64,000 nucleotides of DNA from an uncultured Shewanella sp. (GCF_947497935.1 NZ_CANMIO010000011.1:1-64000), one strand, 5' to 3'. Shown: positions 1-9,210, numbered from the stretch's first letter. The notes: generated from the letters alone by a model not told the origin. Made by a program: numbers and translations.

Positions 1-99
1 GTCACTCAGTGGTTCATCGAGAAAATTTTTGATTGCTTCTTGCGAAGCAATTTCGAATAACTCAACACCTGTGAGTGTCCACACAGATTTGCTTGTCAT

Positions 100-112
100 A
101 TTGTTAAAGAGC
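100..112 (-). promoter_or_regulatory. rrn boxA antitermination element
   Basis: The minus strand reads GCTCTTTAACAAT, which matches the boxA element of rrn leaders. There NusB/NusE bind nascent RNA and set up antitermination. Its place downstream of two promoters supports the rRNA-leader call. Confidence 0.9.
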
Positions 113-156
113 GTTGCCAACCTTGGCGTTCTTGCGAACCGTCCCAAGTGACTAGG

Positions 157-191
157 GGTGTGTATTTTACACTTCCCGTTTTTGGCGTCAA
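157..191 (-). promoter_or_regulatory. rrn P2-type promoter
   Basis: On the minus strand a -35 TTGACG (191-186) and a -10 TAAAAT (169-164) are separated by 16 bp. A short discriminator follows, placing the start near 157. The tandem position between P1 and boxA fits the P2 promoter of rrn operons. Confidence 0.7.
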
Positions 192-425
192 GCGTTTATT
201 TTAAGAAGATTTCCCAGCACTGATTTTTAGTCACCAATGTGAATATTAATCGTTGCCAAAAGCCCTTGCATAGCGCTTCCACCTGAGCTAAATCCCAGAA
301 GAATTTTAACTCCCACCTCTTTATTAAAAGAGAGACTGATTTAGCTTCAAGTCCCGTACTACCTATGCTTTCGATTATTTCTAATCTCTAAACATTAGTC
401 TAGTAGGCCTGCTGTGCCGTGTCAG

Positions 426-500
426 TGGATGCGCATTATAGGGATGTAAGATTAAAGCGCAAGAGGCTTTCTTAATATAATTAGAATATTCGAATCAAGT
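426..500 (-). promoter_or_regulatory. rrn P1 promoter with UP-like element
   Basis: On the minus strand a -35 TTGCGC (462-457), a 16-bp spacer and a -10 TATAAT (440-435) are followed by GCGC and CCACTGACACGG. This is nearly identical to the E. coli rrnB P1 core and start region. Upstream, 463-500 is very A+T rich, as expected for an UP element bound by the RNA polymerase alpha subunit. The GC-rich discriminator is the known determinant of stringent (ppGpp) and growth-rate control. Confidence 0.9.
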
Positions 501-649
501 GAACAACATTTACTCGACACGCTGTTTTAAACAGCACGCCAGCCTATTTAACGAACTTATAGATGAAGGCTAGCGATCATATTCTTAGTTTTATATAAGT
601 TCACTATGTTCAAAATCAGGTTTGCTGAAGCGGAAGTTAGTGGTTTAGG

Positions 650-683
650 GCTTAAAACAAAAATACCCCGACAATTCGGGGTA
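650..683 (-). terminator. Terminator of gmhB
   Basis: TACCCCGA (664-671) and TCGGGGTA (676-683) form an 8-bp stem with a 4-base loop. On the minus strand the stem is followed by TTTTTGTTTT. It lies 63 bases past the gmhB stop. Confidence 0.85.
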
Positions 684-746
684 TTTAGTTTCAAGTACAT
701 TGCTAACTACTAAGAACTTGCTTAATTACAGGCAAGCGTTAGCTTG

Positions 747-1301
747 TTAGTTTTGACTCGCAAGATAAGCTGGTACATCCGCAATCGAATCTAATACGAC
801 TGTCGCTGCTGCAATCGCGTCATCGGTAACTGACTTACCCGTTCTAACAAGAATTCGTGTCGGTACGCCCGCCGCTTCGGCAGCCAACATATCGTCACGC
901 TTATCACCGACCATAACCGACTGTGAGAGATCGATTTTTAAAAATTGTGCGGCAGACTTAAGCATGCCAGGCTTTGGTTTACGGCAATCACAATCAATTT
1001 TGTATTCGCCAACGCCTTTTTCTGCATGATGAGGGCAATAGTAGATCCCATCTAGCTCAACGCCTTTGTCGACAAAGTTCCAGTCCATCCACTCAGTTAA
1101 TGAGTGAAACTGATCTTCACTGTACATTCCTCGAGCAATACCGGACTGGTTGGTTACAACAGCAAGCAAATATCCCATCTTTTTAAGAGATGCACACGCG
1201 TCAAACACACCGTCTATATATTCAAAATCGTCAACTTGGTGTACATAACCATGGTCTAGGTTGATAACGCCATCTCTGTCTAAAAATACCGCTCGATTCA
1301 C
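747..1301 (-). CDS. gmhB: D-glycero-beta-D-manno-heptose-1,7-bisphosphate 7-phosphatase
   Basis: This cytoplasmic HAD-superfamily phosphatase removes the C7 phosphate of heptose bisphosphate during ADP-heptose synthesis for the LPS inner core. The N-terminal FLDRDGV motif carries the catalytic aspartates. VTNQSG is HAD motif II, the Cys/His-rich YYCPHH...CDCRKPKPG segment is the zinc-binding loop typical of GmhB, and VGDKRDDM is the last motif. I chose the GTG at 1301 because FLDRDG then sits at the usual N-terminal position and an AGAGAG purine run lies upstream. An upstream ATG at 1382 would add 27 residues not expected in the family. The product is 184 residues, normal for GmhB. The neighbouring rrn promoter matches the gmhB-rrn order known in E. 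coli. Confidence 0.93.
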   Translation of the reverse strand: MNRAVFLDRDGVINLDHGYVHQVDDFEYIDGVFDACASLKKMGYLLAVVTNQSGIARGMYSEDQFHSLTEWMDWNFVDKGVELDGIYYCPHHAEKGVGEYKIDCDCRKPKPGMLKSAAQFLKIDLSQSVMVGDKRDDMLAAEAAGVPTRILVRTGKSVTDDAIAAATVVLDSIADVPAYLASQN

Positions 1302-1463
1302 AATACATTCTCTCTTATATGCAATGACTATTATTATTCCACTCATTCCAACAAAATGCACCGTGAACTTGCTATAAAGCATCTAATATCGTGTAATGAA
1401 TAAAATATACAGTCCTTATTTTAAGGATTGATACAGGTTCAATTAACGCAATGGAATAATAAG

Positions 1464-2768
1464 ATGTCTAATATCTACCATCAAAGACGCTCTGAACTGC
1501 TCGAGCAGTTACCAAATAACAGTTTAGTGTTGGTTGCTGGCTATCAGCAAAAAGTGCGCAGCAAAAATATCAAATACCATTTTAGACAAGATAATGACTT
1601 TCTCTACTTAACCGGTTTCGACGAACCCGATGCCATTGCATTACTTATTAAGGGTGATGTGAACCAGTACATTTTATTTTGTCGCCCAAAAGACCCAGCT
1701 CAAGAGGTTAGCTTTGGTGTGCGAGCAGGAGTTGAAGGTGCAGTAGAAGTTCACGGTGCAGATAAGGCGTATACCGTCGCTGAATTCGAACATACTCTTT
1801 TACCGCTTCTGAAAGGTATCAACACTATTTATTTAGGGGATGAACTAGGGCGATTCTCGTCGCAACTCATAAGCTGGTCAAATCATCATCGACATCATTG
1901 TTCTTTCGATACACCTAAGCACTTTACCTCGATAAAGCCTTTAGCTGAGGTGTTACACAGCAAGCGTGTGATAAAATCTAAGGACGAACTTACGAAAATA
2001 CGCTCTGCAGTTGCCGCCTCGACAGCTGGCCATAAGGCTGTCATGCAGGCTTGTAAACCTGGCGTCAATGAGCGAGAGCTCTCATCACTATTTGACTTTA
2101 CTATCGCAAAGTATGGCTGTAATGATGTCGCCTACCCTAGTATCGTCGCTGGCGGTAATAACGCCTGTTGTCTGCATTATGAAGAGAACTGCTGTGAATT
2201 GTCTGAAGGACAGATGCTGCTTATCGATGCTGGCGGTGAATTCAAACATTACGCCGCTGATATTACCCGAAGTTACCCTGTTAATGGCAGGTTCACACCT
2301 GAGCAAAAAGCTATCTATCAATTAGTGCTCAAGGCACTGGATCAGGCCATCGAAAAAGTTCGACCTGGGGCGGCTTGGAATTCCCTTTATGAAACATGCA
2401 TGCAAGTGATGGCAGAGGGACTTAAGGAGCTTGGTCTCTTAACCGGCACTATTGACGAGATCATGACAAGTGAAAGTTATAAACGCTTTACGGTACATAA
2501 AACTGGCCATTGGCTAGGCATGGATGTACATGATGTTGGCCCGTATCACGACAATAAAGGTCAGTGGTGCACACTTGAAACTGATATGGTATTTACCATA
2601 GAGCCGGGTATTTATTTTCCTGAAGATGCCATGGATATTCCCGAAGCTTATCGCGGGATGGGGATCCGTATCGAAGATGATATTTTAGTCACCGAAACAG
2701 GCTTTGAAAACCTATCTGTCCATGTGCCTAGGACAATAGAAGAGATTGAAGCTTACATGGGAAGCTAG
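1464..2768 (+). CDS. Xaa-Pro aminopeptidase, M24B (aminopeptidase P) family
   Basis: This cytoplasmic metallopeptidase should remove N-terminal residues preceding proline. The N-terminal half resembles the aminopeptidase P N-domain (FRQDNDFLYLTGFDEPDA). The C-terminal half is the pita-bread catalytic domain, with metal ligands in LLIDAGGEF...AADITR (two Asp), HKTGHWLGMDVHD (His), FTIEPGIY (Glu) and RIEDDI (Glu). The start at ATG 1464 has a purine-rich site (GGAATAATAAG) just before it; an earlier in-frame start at 1428 would add 12 residues. The protein is 434 residues, close to E. coli PepP at 441. It stands alone rather than beside ubiH, so it could be a second PepP-type enzyme, and I leave the symbol open. 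Confidence 0.88.
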   Translation: MSNIYHQRRSELLEQLPNNSLVLVAGYQQKVRSKNIKYHFRQDNDFLYLTGFDEPDAIALLIKGDVNQYILFCRPKDPAQEVSFGVRAGVEGAVEVHGADKAYTVAEFEHTLLPLLKGINTIYLGDELGRFSSQLISWSNHHRHHCSFDTPKHFTSIKPLAEVLHSKRVIKSKDELTKIRSAVAASTAGHKAVMQACKPGVNERELSSLFDFTIAKYGCNDVAYPSIVAGGNNACCLHYEENCCELSEGQMLLIDAGGEFKHYAADITRSYPVNGRFTPEQKAIYQLVLKALDQAIEKVRPGAAWNSLYETCMQVMAEGLKELGLLTGTIDEIMTSESYKRFTVHKTGHWLGMDVHDVGPYHDNKGQWCTLETDMVFTIEPGIYFPEDAMDIPEAYRGMGIRIEDDILVTETGFENLSVHVPRTIEEIEAYMGS

Positions 2769-2801
2769 AGCTGTTAACTTCCTGCCCCTGTATTGATATT
2801 A

Positions 2802-2836
2802 GAGCTAGGTGCCAATGAAAATGGCAGCTTTTTTAT
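2802..2836 (+). terminator. Probable terminator of the aminopeptidase gene
   Basis: AGCT...TGCCA pairs with TGGCAGCT around a 7-base loop, with a small internal bulge. The stem is followed by a run of T. It lies 33 bases after the stop at 2768. Confidence 0.6.
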
Positions 2837-2941
2837 TGCGCTTAGCTCTACTCCCTGCTCAGCTCTCAATAACACCTAAAACAATGGATTCGATGTACTA
2901 CACTAAAAGTAGTATCTGATAATCAGCGCATATCCATTCTC

Positions 2942-4198
2942 ATGCAAGCTCACAAACCTCAACTTAGAACACACAACCTCCCTTCTGCCACTGATAGCCC
3001 TTTGGCCCGAAAGATAGGCTTACCTCTACTGACACTTTATGGTTTAGGTACCATGCTCGGTGCTGGGATCTATGTGTTAGTTGGAAAAGTAGCAGCTAAT
3101 GCAGGAATGCTCGCCCCGCTCTCTTTTATTGTAGCCGCCATCATCGCCTACGTTACTGCACTCAGTTACTGTGAGCTAGTGTCTCGTTTTCCTCAAAGCG
3201 CAGGTGAAGCCTGCTATGTTGAACAGGGCTTTCACCGTCGCTATTACGCCATCATTGTCGGTTACCTTGTGGTGTTTACAGGCATTGTGTCCTCGGCGAC
3301 ATTAATCAATGGCTTTGTCGGCTATTTAGACCATTTCGTCGAGATCCCTCACCACATCAGCATACCCGTAATGCTGCTTTTACTCGGTCTTATCGCAATA
3401 TGGGGCATTGCAGAGTCACTCTGGCTTGCGGGGCTGTTAACCGTTATTGAAGTATTCGGGCTGTTACTCGTGATTATTATCGCTGGCAGTGCACTTCCCT
3501 CATCCATCGAACTGCAACAGGCTTTTATCCCTGAAAGTACACTCGTTCTTGGAGGCGTTCTCAGCGGCGCATTCTTGGCTTTTTATGCTTTTATCGGTTT
3601 TGAAGATATGGTCAATATTGTTGAAGAGGTTAAGTGCCCAAACAAAACTATGCCCAGAGGGATAATACTGGCATTTATTAGCGCAAGCCTACTGTATGTC
3701 ATTGTTGCGCTAGTGGCTGTTTTCTCTCTTCCTTTAGAGCAACTTGCGGCCTCAGAGGCTCCACTTAAAGATATCCTAATTATCCACCATCCCATGGCAG
3801 GTACTCTAATCAGCATCATCAGCCTATTTGCCATTCTAAACGGCATATTAGTTCAGATAATCATGGCTGCCCGTGTGCTATATGGTATGGCTCATCAAGA
3901 TCGAGCCCCGGCTTTTTTCGCCAAAGTAAACAGCAAGACACAAACGCCGATTATAGCCACCATTATCGTTACCGCAATAGTGTGCTTTTTCGCACTTTGG
4001 CTTCCCCTCGTCACACTGGCCAAAACCACCAGCTTTATTATTCTGATTATTTTCGCTTTAGTGAATCTGTCACTTTGGCGTGTTCAGCGTCAAAGCACTA
4101 CAGACAAAATGGCTAACCGCCGAGGCTGGCCTCTTACTGGCACTTTGTTGTGTATTTTTCTATTAGGAGTTCAGATTATTAGCTATGTTTTCACTTAA
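2942..4198 (+). CDS. APC-superfamily amino acid permease
   Basis: This inner-membrane secondary transporter of 418 residues has about 12 hydrophobic segments. The first membrane segment carries GLGTMLGAGIYVLVG, the glycine-rich substrate and ion site of the amino acid-polyamine-organocation family. A later FIGFEDMVNIVEEVKCPNKTMPRGI segment is the typical cytoplasmic loop of the APC/CAT subgroup. The substrate cannot be read from the sequence. The gene is monocistronic: a terminator precedes it, and a minus-strand gene lies downstream. The best start is ATG 2942, although the ribosome site before it is weak. Confidence 0.85.
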   Translation: MQAHKPQLRTHNLPSATDSPLARKIGLPLLTLYGLGTMLGAGIYVLVGKVAANAGMLAPLSFIVAAIIAYVTALSYCELVSRFPQSAGEACYVEQGFHRRYYAIIVGYLVVFTGIVSSATLINGFVGYLDHFVEIPHHISIPVMLLLLGLIAIWGIAESLWLAGLLTVIEVFGLLLVIIIAGSALPSSIELQQAFIPESTLVLGGVLSGAFLAFYAFIGFEDMVNIVEEVKCPNKTMPRGIILAFISASLLYVIVALVAVFSLPLEQLAASEAPLKDILIIHHPMAGTLISIISLFAILNGILVQIIMAARVLYGMAHQDRAPAFFAKVNSKTQTPIIATIIVTAIVCFFALWLPLVTLAKTTSFIILIIFALVNLSLWRVQRQSTTDKMANRRGWPLTGTLLCIFLLGVQIISYVFT

Positions 4199-4350
4199 TT
4201 CAGGTTTTTGAAGCGATTATAGTGCAAGCAATAGTTATTACCCATTTAGACATGATTCATTTATTCATAGCAGCGGCTTAGTGACAGCAGTTTTAGATAC
4301 TGCTATCTAGGCATATACGCATCGACATTAACCTAGAGTGAGCAACTAAA

Positions 4351-4575
4351 CTAAAAGTTCGACTTTGCCCACTCGCTGAGTTTATCTATTGGTTTGGGGA
4401 AACCTAGGGCATACACAAAACGGTTCTCACTGTCTTCAAACACATTAGTATTAACCGCGAGTAACACAAAGCCTTCACCTAACAAGGTACTAGCATCCTG
4501 ACTACACTCTGTTTCGATTATTTTAGTAATGTTAAGGAGAACTTCTTGAGCGCCATCCATTGTTAGTTTATCCAT
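4351..4575 (-). CDS. Small hypothetical protein (74 aa)
   Basis: I do not recognise this family. The predicted protein is soluble, mildly acidic and has no signal peptide or membrane segment. A central FVLLAVNTNVFEDSENRFVY stretch looks like a compact alpha/beta domain. I chose ATG 4575 because AGGA lies 5 bases upstream; a second ATG four codons earlier (4587) is also possible. The gene faces the APC permease and diverges from the oxidoreductase pair that starts at 4802. Confidence 0.6.
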   Translation of the reverse strand: MDKLTMDGAQEVLLNITKIIETECSQDASTLLGEGFVLLAVNTNVFEDSENRFVYALGFPKPIDKLSEWAKSNF

Positions 4576-4801
4576 GAAGATCCTCATACTAACCCGTTAT
4601 TATAACCATTGTAGAATACACAAGCCGAGGTAACGAAAATCGGACTCCTACCTTACCTCTAATCAATCCTATTATTCCCTCTTTAAAATCATGCTCTCAT
4701 TTGCTGGCTATCCCCTCGCAAACTACAATCAAGGGTACTTGGTTTTTAGTCCCCAAAACTTAAACCAGCGAGCCTTGCCCACTAGCCAGATGGAGTCAAA
4801 A

Positions 4802-6331
4802 ATGGATACAGACTACTTAATTGTCGGTAGTGGTATATCCGCATTAGTGTTCGCCGCTCTGAGTGCAAAGTCTGGTAAGAAGGTCGTGATACTAGAGGCA
4901 CATGAATACCCCGGTGGATTTGGCCACACTTTCCCTATAGGGAAGCATTACAAATTCAATGCCCAGCTTCACTACGTCTGGAATTGTGGTGAAGGTGAAA
5001 CGGTCAACAAAGTTCTTAAGAAACTAGAGTTAGATAAACAGATCACTTTCGAATCATTCGACCCCCAAGGTTTCGATCATATGCGCATGCCTGGATATCA
5101 ACTCGATATCCCCTATGACTCAGAGCTACTGCTTACAAGGCTTAAGCAACTGTTCCCTAAGCATGCTAAGCAATGTACTGCATTCATCGATGAGGTCAGG
5201 CGAACTGCAGATGGACTCAGCGTGCTATCCGCTGACGAACGATTTACAAATATCCTTAAAAACCTAGAACTCGCCGCAACCGCCTACCGGAATATCAGGT
5301 TTACTCTGCAGCAGAAGTTTGACAAGCATCAGTTGCCATTGGAGGCACAAACATTACTAGCACTCCAGTGGCCCGATTTTCTGCTTCCCCCAAATCAACT
5401 TTCATTTTGTGCCTGGGTACTATTGTTTACTGGCTATCAGAGGGGAGCCTATTATCCCACTCATCATTTCGAACATGTGATTACGACCTTGGTCGACAGC
5501 ATTAAAGCTAACGGTGGACAGATCATTTACCAGACTCAGGTCGACAATTTTGTTTTAGAGAATAATCGAATCGTAGCGGTGGAAGCCACAGATCTAACCA
5601 CCAATAACACGCTACGCTATGATGCTAAGTGCACTATTTGTAATATGGATCCCAAAAAAGCCGCCCATCTAATCGGCATAGAAAAGTTCTCTTTGAAACT
5701 CAGAAGACAATTGAACTATGACTATTCGGCGTCCAACTTTATGGCCTACTGCGCTGTTAAAGATATTAATCTTGAAGAATATGGCTTTGGTAAGTGGAAT
5801 GTTTTTCACTCCAGCCACAAGGATCTCAATCTAGCCTTCGACGCCATGTATAACCAACATGATTACTCAGCCCCGAGTTTCGCCATATCCACCCCCGGCT
5901 TTTTAACCCAAGACAACTCGGATAGACCCGAAGGTCATCAGATCATCGAGTTCGTTACTGTCGCAGATTACCAATATTTTAAGGCGTTAAAGTCGCGAGA
6001 CCCGAGGGCCTATAGACAGAAGAAAAGAGCAATATTAGATGCCATAGTGAATACGGTAGAAAAGCATTACGTTCCAGGCTTTAGAGAGCACTTAGCTTAT
6101 AAGAGCACGGGGAGCCCGACGACAAATGAAGACTTCTGCTGGTGCCCTGAAGGTAACTCATACGGTTCGGCGATGACTCCTAGTAATTTCAACCTGTGGC
6201 GATTAAATCATAACAGTTCGTTAAAAGGACTCTACTTTTGTAACGCCTCCTCAGGATATGCTGGATTTGCAGGCACATTTTGGACCGGAACTAAGCTATA
6301 TCAGCACCTTAGCGGAGAGCGCATTCTATAA
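4802..6331 (+). CDS. FAD-dependent oxidoreductase, phytoene desaturase / retinol saturase-like
   Basis: The N-terminus has the dinucleotide-binding motif DYLIVGSGISALVFAAL followed by VVILEAHEYPGGFGHTF, as in the CrtI and all-trans-retinol 13,14-reductase superfamily. The C-terminus ends with GLYFCNASSGYAGFAGTFWTG, the second FAD-contacting motif. At 509 residues it is full length for that group. I chose ATG 4802 because GGAG lies 6 bases before it; the reading frame stays open to 4691 but has no good start there. The substrate is unknown. No carotenoid genes are nearby, so a lipid or isoprenoid substrate is only a guess. It is probably co-transcribed with the next gene, 44 bases downstream. 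Confidence 0.8.
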   Translation: MDTDYLIVGSGISALVFAALSAKSGKKVVILEAHEYPGGFGHTFPIGKHYKFNAQLHYVWNCGEGETVNKVLKKLELDKQITFESFDPQGFDHMRMPGYQLDIPYDSELLLTRLKQLFPKHAKQCTAFIDEVRRTADGLSVLSADERFTNILKNLELAATAYRNIRFTLQQKFDKHQLPLEAQTLLALQWPDFLLPPNQLSFCAWVLLFTGYQRGAYYPTHHFEHVITTLVDSIKANGGQIIYQTQVDNFVLENNRIVAVEATDLTTNNTLRYDAKCTICNMDPKKAAHLIGIEKFSLKLRRQLNYDYSASNFMAYCAVKDINLEEYGFGKWNVFHSSHKDLNLAFDAMYNQHDYSAPSFAISTPGFLTQDNSDRPEGHQIIEFVTVADYQYFKALKSRDPRAYRQKKRAILDAIVNTVEKHYVPGFREHLAYKSTGSPTTNEDFCWCPEGNSYGSAMTPSNFNLWRLNHNSSLKGLYFCNASSGYAGFAGTFWTGTKLYQHLSGERIL

Positions 6332-6375
6332 TTTAGTGACTACAACGCTAGAGTTAAGATTATGGGAGAAAAATA

Positions 6376-7611
6376 ATGAAGTTTGCGATTATAGGTGGCG
6401 GAGCCAGCGGCATGATAACCGCTTACTATCTGAGCAAGCAGGGTCACCATGTTACGGTATACGAGAAGCAAGCCATACTAGGTGGCCATATACGCACAGT
6501 AAACAAAAACATAAAAATCCCCAACGTCCCACAAAATATCACTCTGGAAGGCGGTGTGGTCGAGTTTTCCAATAACTTTAAACATTTCATCTCGCTAATG
6601 GATGAACTCGGCATTGAACTTAAGCCCTTAACTGTAGGTTCGGCTCTATTTAAGCGTAATAACAAGCGCTTTCTCTCACCCACTATGATCACCGGAAATA
6701 CCAAAGGCTTGTCCCTTATACTTGAGTTCTTCAAACTGATTTGGGTTTATCTCTCTGCCAACTGGCTACTATTACAGACATACTTCAAGCCCGCCTCATC
6801 ACTTAGGAATAAGCCTTTAGCCGATTTTGTCAGTCAACATCAGGTCAAAAATACTTGGTTAAAGCTATTTACTATGTACTGTTTCTCTATCCCCTACAAA
6901 ATCATAATGAAAGTACCCGCGGAGTTAGCTTTTAATATATTTAGGCGTTATTTTCGGGCTGACTGGAGACGTATAGATGGCGGTGTCTACAGCTATATAG
7001 AGAGAATTGAACGCCGCTTAAGGGGCACTGTGATTGTTAACGCGCATATAAAATCTGTGCTCCGCTCAGATAATGGTGTCACGCTACAATTTAACGATGA
7101 CACGAGTGAGCATTTCGATAAGCTGGTATTAGCCGTGCCACCCGATCAGGTGCTAATACTATTATCCGATCCGAGTGCAGCTGAGCTTATGTACTTTTCT
7201 CCTTGGGAGAAAAACACTGCCAAAACAGTGCTACACAATGACCCTCAGGTATACCAACGCTTTGGGATAACCCATCCGTCTGAATTCGATTTCTTCCAAA
7301 CCCAGGCAGGCTGGGGCTATAACGCTAGTCTCAATCGGATCTGTAACTTAGCGCCACAGCAGCAATACAGTTTGGCTTACAATATTGATGCTTTGATCGC
7401 GCAAGAAAAAATCATTCAAACATTTGAACACCACACACCACTTTATACTGTCGAGGCATTTCGTTATCGGCGCAAGATTATCGATAACAATGGTGACAAT
7501 CACACCTACCATGTCGGCGCCTATCTCTATGACGGTTTGCATGAAGGTGCCGTGTTATCAGCCAAAAAAGTGGCTGAGTTGGTGCAGCAATCAAGTAAGG
7601 ATAAACGCTAA
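6376..7611 (+). CDS. NAD(P)/FAD-dependent amine oxidase-like oxidoreductase
   Basis: MKFAIIGGGASGMITAYYLSKQGHHVTVYEK is a complete Rossmann FAD-binding N-terminus, and LGGHIRT follows as in amine oxidase and protoporphyrinogen oxidase relatives. The C-terminal YHVGAYLYDGLHEGAVLSAKKVAE is the second flavin-binding stretch, where bound FAD is held next to the final helix. The length of 411 residues fits. A GGGAG site precedes the ATG by 7 bases. It follows the retinol saturase-like gene in one operon that ends at the terminator at 7653. Working with that partner on the same hydrophobic substrate is an inference from linkage only. Confidence 0.8.
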   Translation: MKFAIIGGGASGMITAYYLSKQGHHVTVYEKQAILGGHIRTVNKNIKIPNVPQNITLEGGVVEFSNNFKHFISLMDELGIELKPLTVGSALFKRNNKRFLSPTMITGNTKGLSLILEFFKLIWVYLSANWLLLQTYFKPASSLRNKPLADFVSQHQVKNTWLKLFTMYCFSIPYKIIMKVPAELAFNIFRRYFRADWRRIDGGVYSYIERIERRLRGTVIVNAHIKSVLRSDNGVTLQFNDDTSEHFDKLVLAVPPDQVLILLSDPSAAELMYFSPWEKNTAKTVLHNDPQVYQRFGITHPSEFDFFQTQAGWGYNASLNRICNLAPQQQYSLAYNIDALIAQEKIIQTFEHHTPLYTVEAFRYRRKIIDNNGDNHTYHVGAYLYDGLHEGAVLSAKKVAELVQQSSKDKR

Positions 7612-7652
7612 ATCTCCCACAAAAGTTGACTCTTTGCCAAACTTCAGCCAAT

Positions 7653-7680
7653 AAAAAGGAGCTAATGTTCGCTCCTTTTT
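7653..7680 (+). terminator. Terminator of the oxidoreductase operon
   Basis: AAAAAGGAGC and GCTCCTTTTT form a 10-bp stem with an 8-base loop. The T tract is part of the 3' arm. It is symmetrical enough to work in both directions, and a minus-strand small gene ends just downstream at 7696. Confidence 0.88.
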
Positions 7681-7695
7681 GCATTGTTCTTCAGC

Positions 7696-7857
7696 TTATA
7701 CAACTACCGGTGTCTTTACTGCCTTGTACAAAATAACAGTCACTAGTAAATGAATCCCTGCATGCCAGTATTCCGCTATATATAGTAAGAAAGAGATTAA
7801 AATAGTACTCTCGATAAAAATTAACTTTTGAATTGTATTCACTTTAAAAAACTCCAT
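7696..7857 (-). CDS. Possible small membrane protein (53 aa)
   Basis: An ATG at 7857 opens a 53-codon frame ending in TAA. The product starts MEFFKVNTIQKLIFIESTILI and continues with a hydrophobic stretch of about 20 residues, a short polar turn (AEYWHAGIH) and a second hydrophobic stretch (LLVTVILYKAV). This gives one or two membrane passes with a positively charged N-terminus. The stop falls just before a bidirectional terminator. No good ribosome-binding site is visible, and the family is unknown to me. The composition is what makes it gene-like; it could still be chance. Confidence 0.4.
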   Translation of the reverse strand: MEFFKVNTIQKLIFIESTILISFLLYIAEYWHAGIHLLVTVILYKAVKTPVVV

Positions 7858-7910
7858 TTTTAAAGTTCAGACTCAGCTTCCGTATAAAGATCATCGAAGT
7901 ATCAAGCATA

Positions 7911-9176
7911 CTAATTAAACCTATCTATCCGGTAAGGGCTTAAGTCGATATCCGCCTGTTTACCTAACACTTCTTGCGTTAATAACTTAGCGGTTATCGC
8001 CGACCAAGTCAGGCCTAGATGTTGATGACCGAATGAGAAGAACACGTTAGATTGCTTTTGGCTGCGTCCCAGCACTGGCAGACTATCAGGCATAGAAGGT
8101 CTAAAACCCATCCAGCGTACACCATCCTCTACTGTTGCATCGGAAAATAGCTCTGGTAGCAATGCTTTAGCATGAGGAAACAAACAATTTGCTCTCGCTT
8201 CGACTAAGGGGGCTTTTAACCCCCCGAACTCAACTGTACCCGCTAATCGAGTACCATCACGCATAGGAGTGATGATGAACTTACGATTATAAGAAGCAAC
8301 CGGGCGTGACAAACGGCTTCGCTGAGGCATCATCAAATGATAGCCTCGCTCGGTTTCCAAAGGCACCGAATAACCCAGCTGTTTAGCAAGAGGCTTCGAC
8401 CAAGCACCCGAAGCAATAATCAGGCGTTCAGTTTTGTGGCTACCCGCATTCGTCTCTAAGGTAATACTTGGATCCGTATTAGAGGTATTAATCTTAACTA
8501 ACTCTTCGGTAACAACCTGCCCGCCCATCTCTTTAAACTTGGCCTCTAACGCCAAACATAAACGATAGGGATCTTCTGTATGACCAACATGAGTAAAATA
8601 CAAGGCATTGGTGATATTAGTCGTTAATGACGGCTCTAGCGCTCTGACTTCATCTCCAGAAAGTAACTGCAAATCCACCCCAGCATCGGCATATGCGCGA
8701 TACTCTTTCTGTACTTCTTGGATCGGAGTGCCTTCAAATACCAGCAAGCTGCCATTCAAGGTCAGCAGCTTTTCACAGCCACAAAATGCGGTAAGAGACT
8801 TCATCGCAGCAATTGAATCTTGATTTAGTGCTTTAATCGCTCGACTGTTTTGAGCTCGTCGTGAAGGCAACATATTGTGTAGAAAGCGAAAAAACCAAGG
8901 TAGCGCCTTTAAAAAATATTTGGGTTGAATGCGAAACGGCCCAAGTGGGTCCAGCAACATGCCCGGTAACTTAGGTAACATGGCTGGATCTGCTAAAGGA
9001 AACACTTGTTCGGTAGCAAAGTGACCGGCATTGCCCTTAGAGGCTCCCGTGCCTGCGCCCTCTTTATCCACCACTGTAACGTTAAAGCCTGCGCGTTGTA
9101 ACTCGATGGCGGCGGCTAATCCGACAATTCCTGCGCCGACAACGGTCAGTGTGTCAGGATGAGCATTATTATTCAT
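7911..9176 (-). CDS. D-amino acid dehydrogenase (DadA family), probably cis-4-hydroxy-D-proline dehydrogenase
   Basis: This FAD enzyme of the DAO/DadA family oxidises D-amino acids and passes electrons to the respiratory chain. The N-terminal TVVGAGIVGLAAAIELQRAGFNVTVVDKEG is the FAD motif. WMGFRPSMPDSLPVLGRS and FSFGHQHLGLTWSAITAKLL are conserved C-terminal DadA segments. I chose ATG 9176 with GGAG upstream over a GTG at 9191, giving 421 residues. It follows the trans-3-hydroxyproline dehydratase by 34 bases on the same strand and faces the epimerase operon. By context it should oxidise the epimerase product cis-4-hydroxy-D-proline to pyrroline-4-hydroxy-2-carboxylate. Plain D-proline or D-alanine is the alternative. 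Confidence 0.85.
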   Translation of the reverse strand: MNNNAHPDTLTVVGAGIVGLAAAIELQRAGFNVTVVDKEGAGTGASKGNAGHFATEQVFPLADPAMLPKLPGMLLDPLGPFRIQPKYFLKALPWFFRFLHNMLPSRRAQNSRAIKALNQDSIAAMKSLTAFCGCEKLLTLNGSLLVFEGTPIQEVQKEYRAYADAGVDLQLLSGDEVRALEPSLTTNITNALYFTHVGHTEDPYRLCLALEAKFKEMGGQVVTEELVKINTSNTDPSITLETNAGSHKTERLIIASGAWSKPLAKQLGYSVPLETERGYHLMMPQRSRLSRPVASYNRKFIITPMRDGTRLAGTVEFGGLKAPLVEARANCLFPHAKALLPELFSDATVEDGVRWMGFRPSMPDSLPVLGRSQKQSNVFFSFGHQHLGLTWSAITAKLLTQEVLGKQADIDLSPYRIDRFN

Positions 9177-9210
9177 AAGCTTTTTCTCCACTCAATTTTC
9201 TTTGACACGA

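Larger units (their letters stand above)
1..426 (-). promoter_or_regulatory. rRNA operon leader (16S gene lies outside the window)
   Basis: On the minus strand this stretch reads like the 5' leader of a gammaproteobacterial rrn operon. Transcription from P1 near 426 and P2 near 157 would run leftward through boxA at 100-112. It then passes the conserved sequence around 73-99, which resembles the E. coli rrn leader after boxA. In E. coli roughly 150 nt separate boxA from 16S, so the mature 16S should begin beyond position 1. No protein gene is visible here. Confidence 0.85.
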
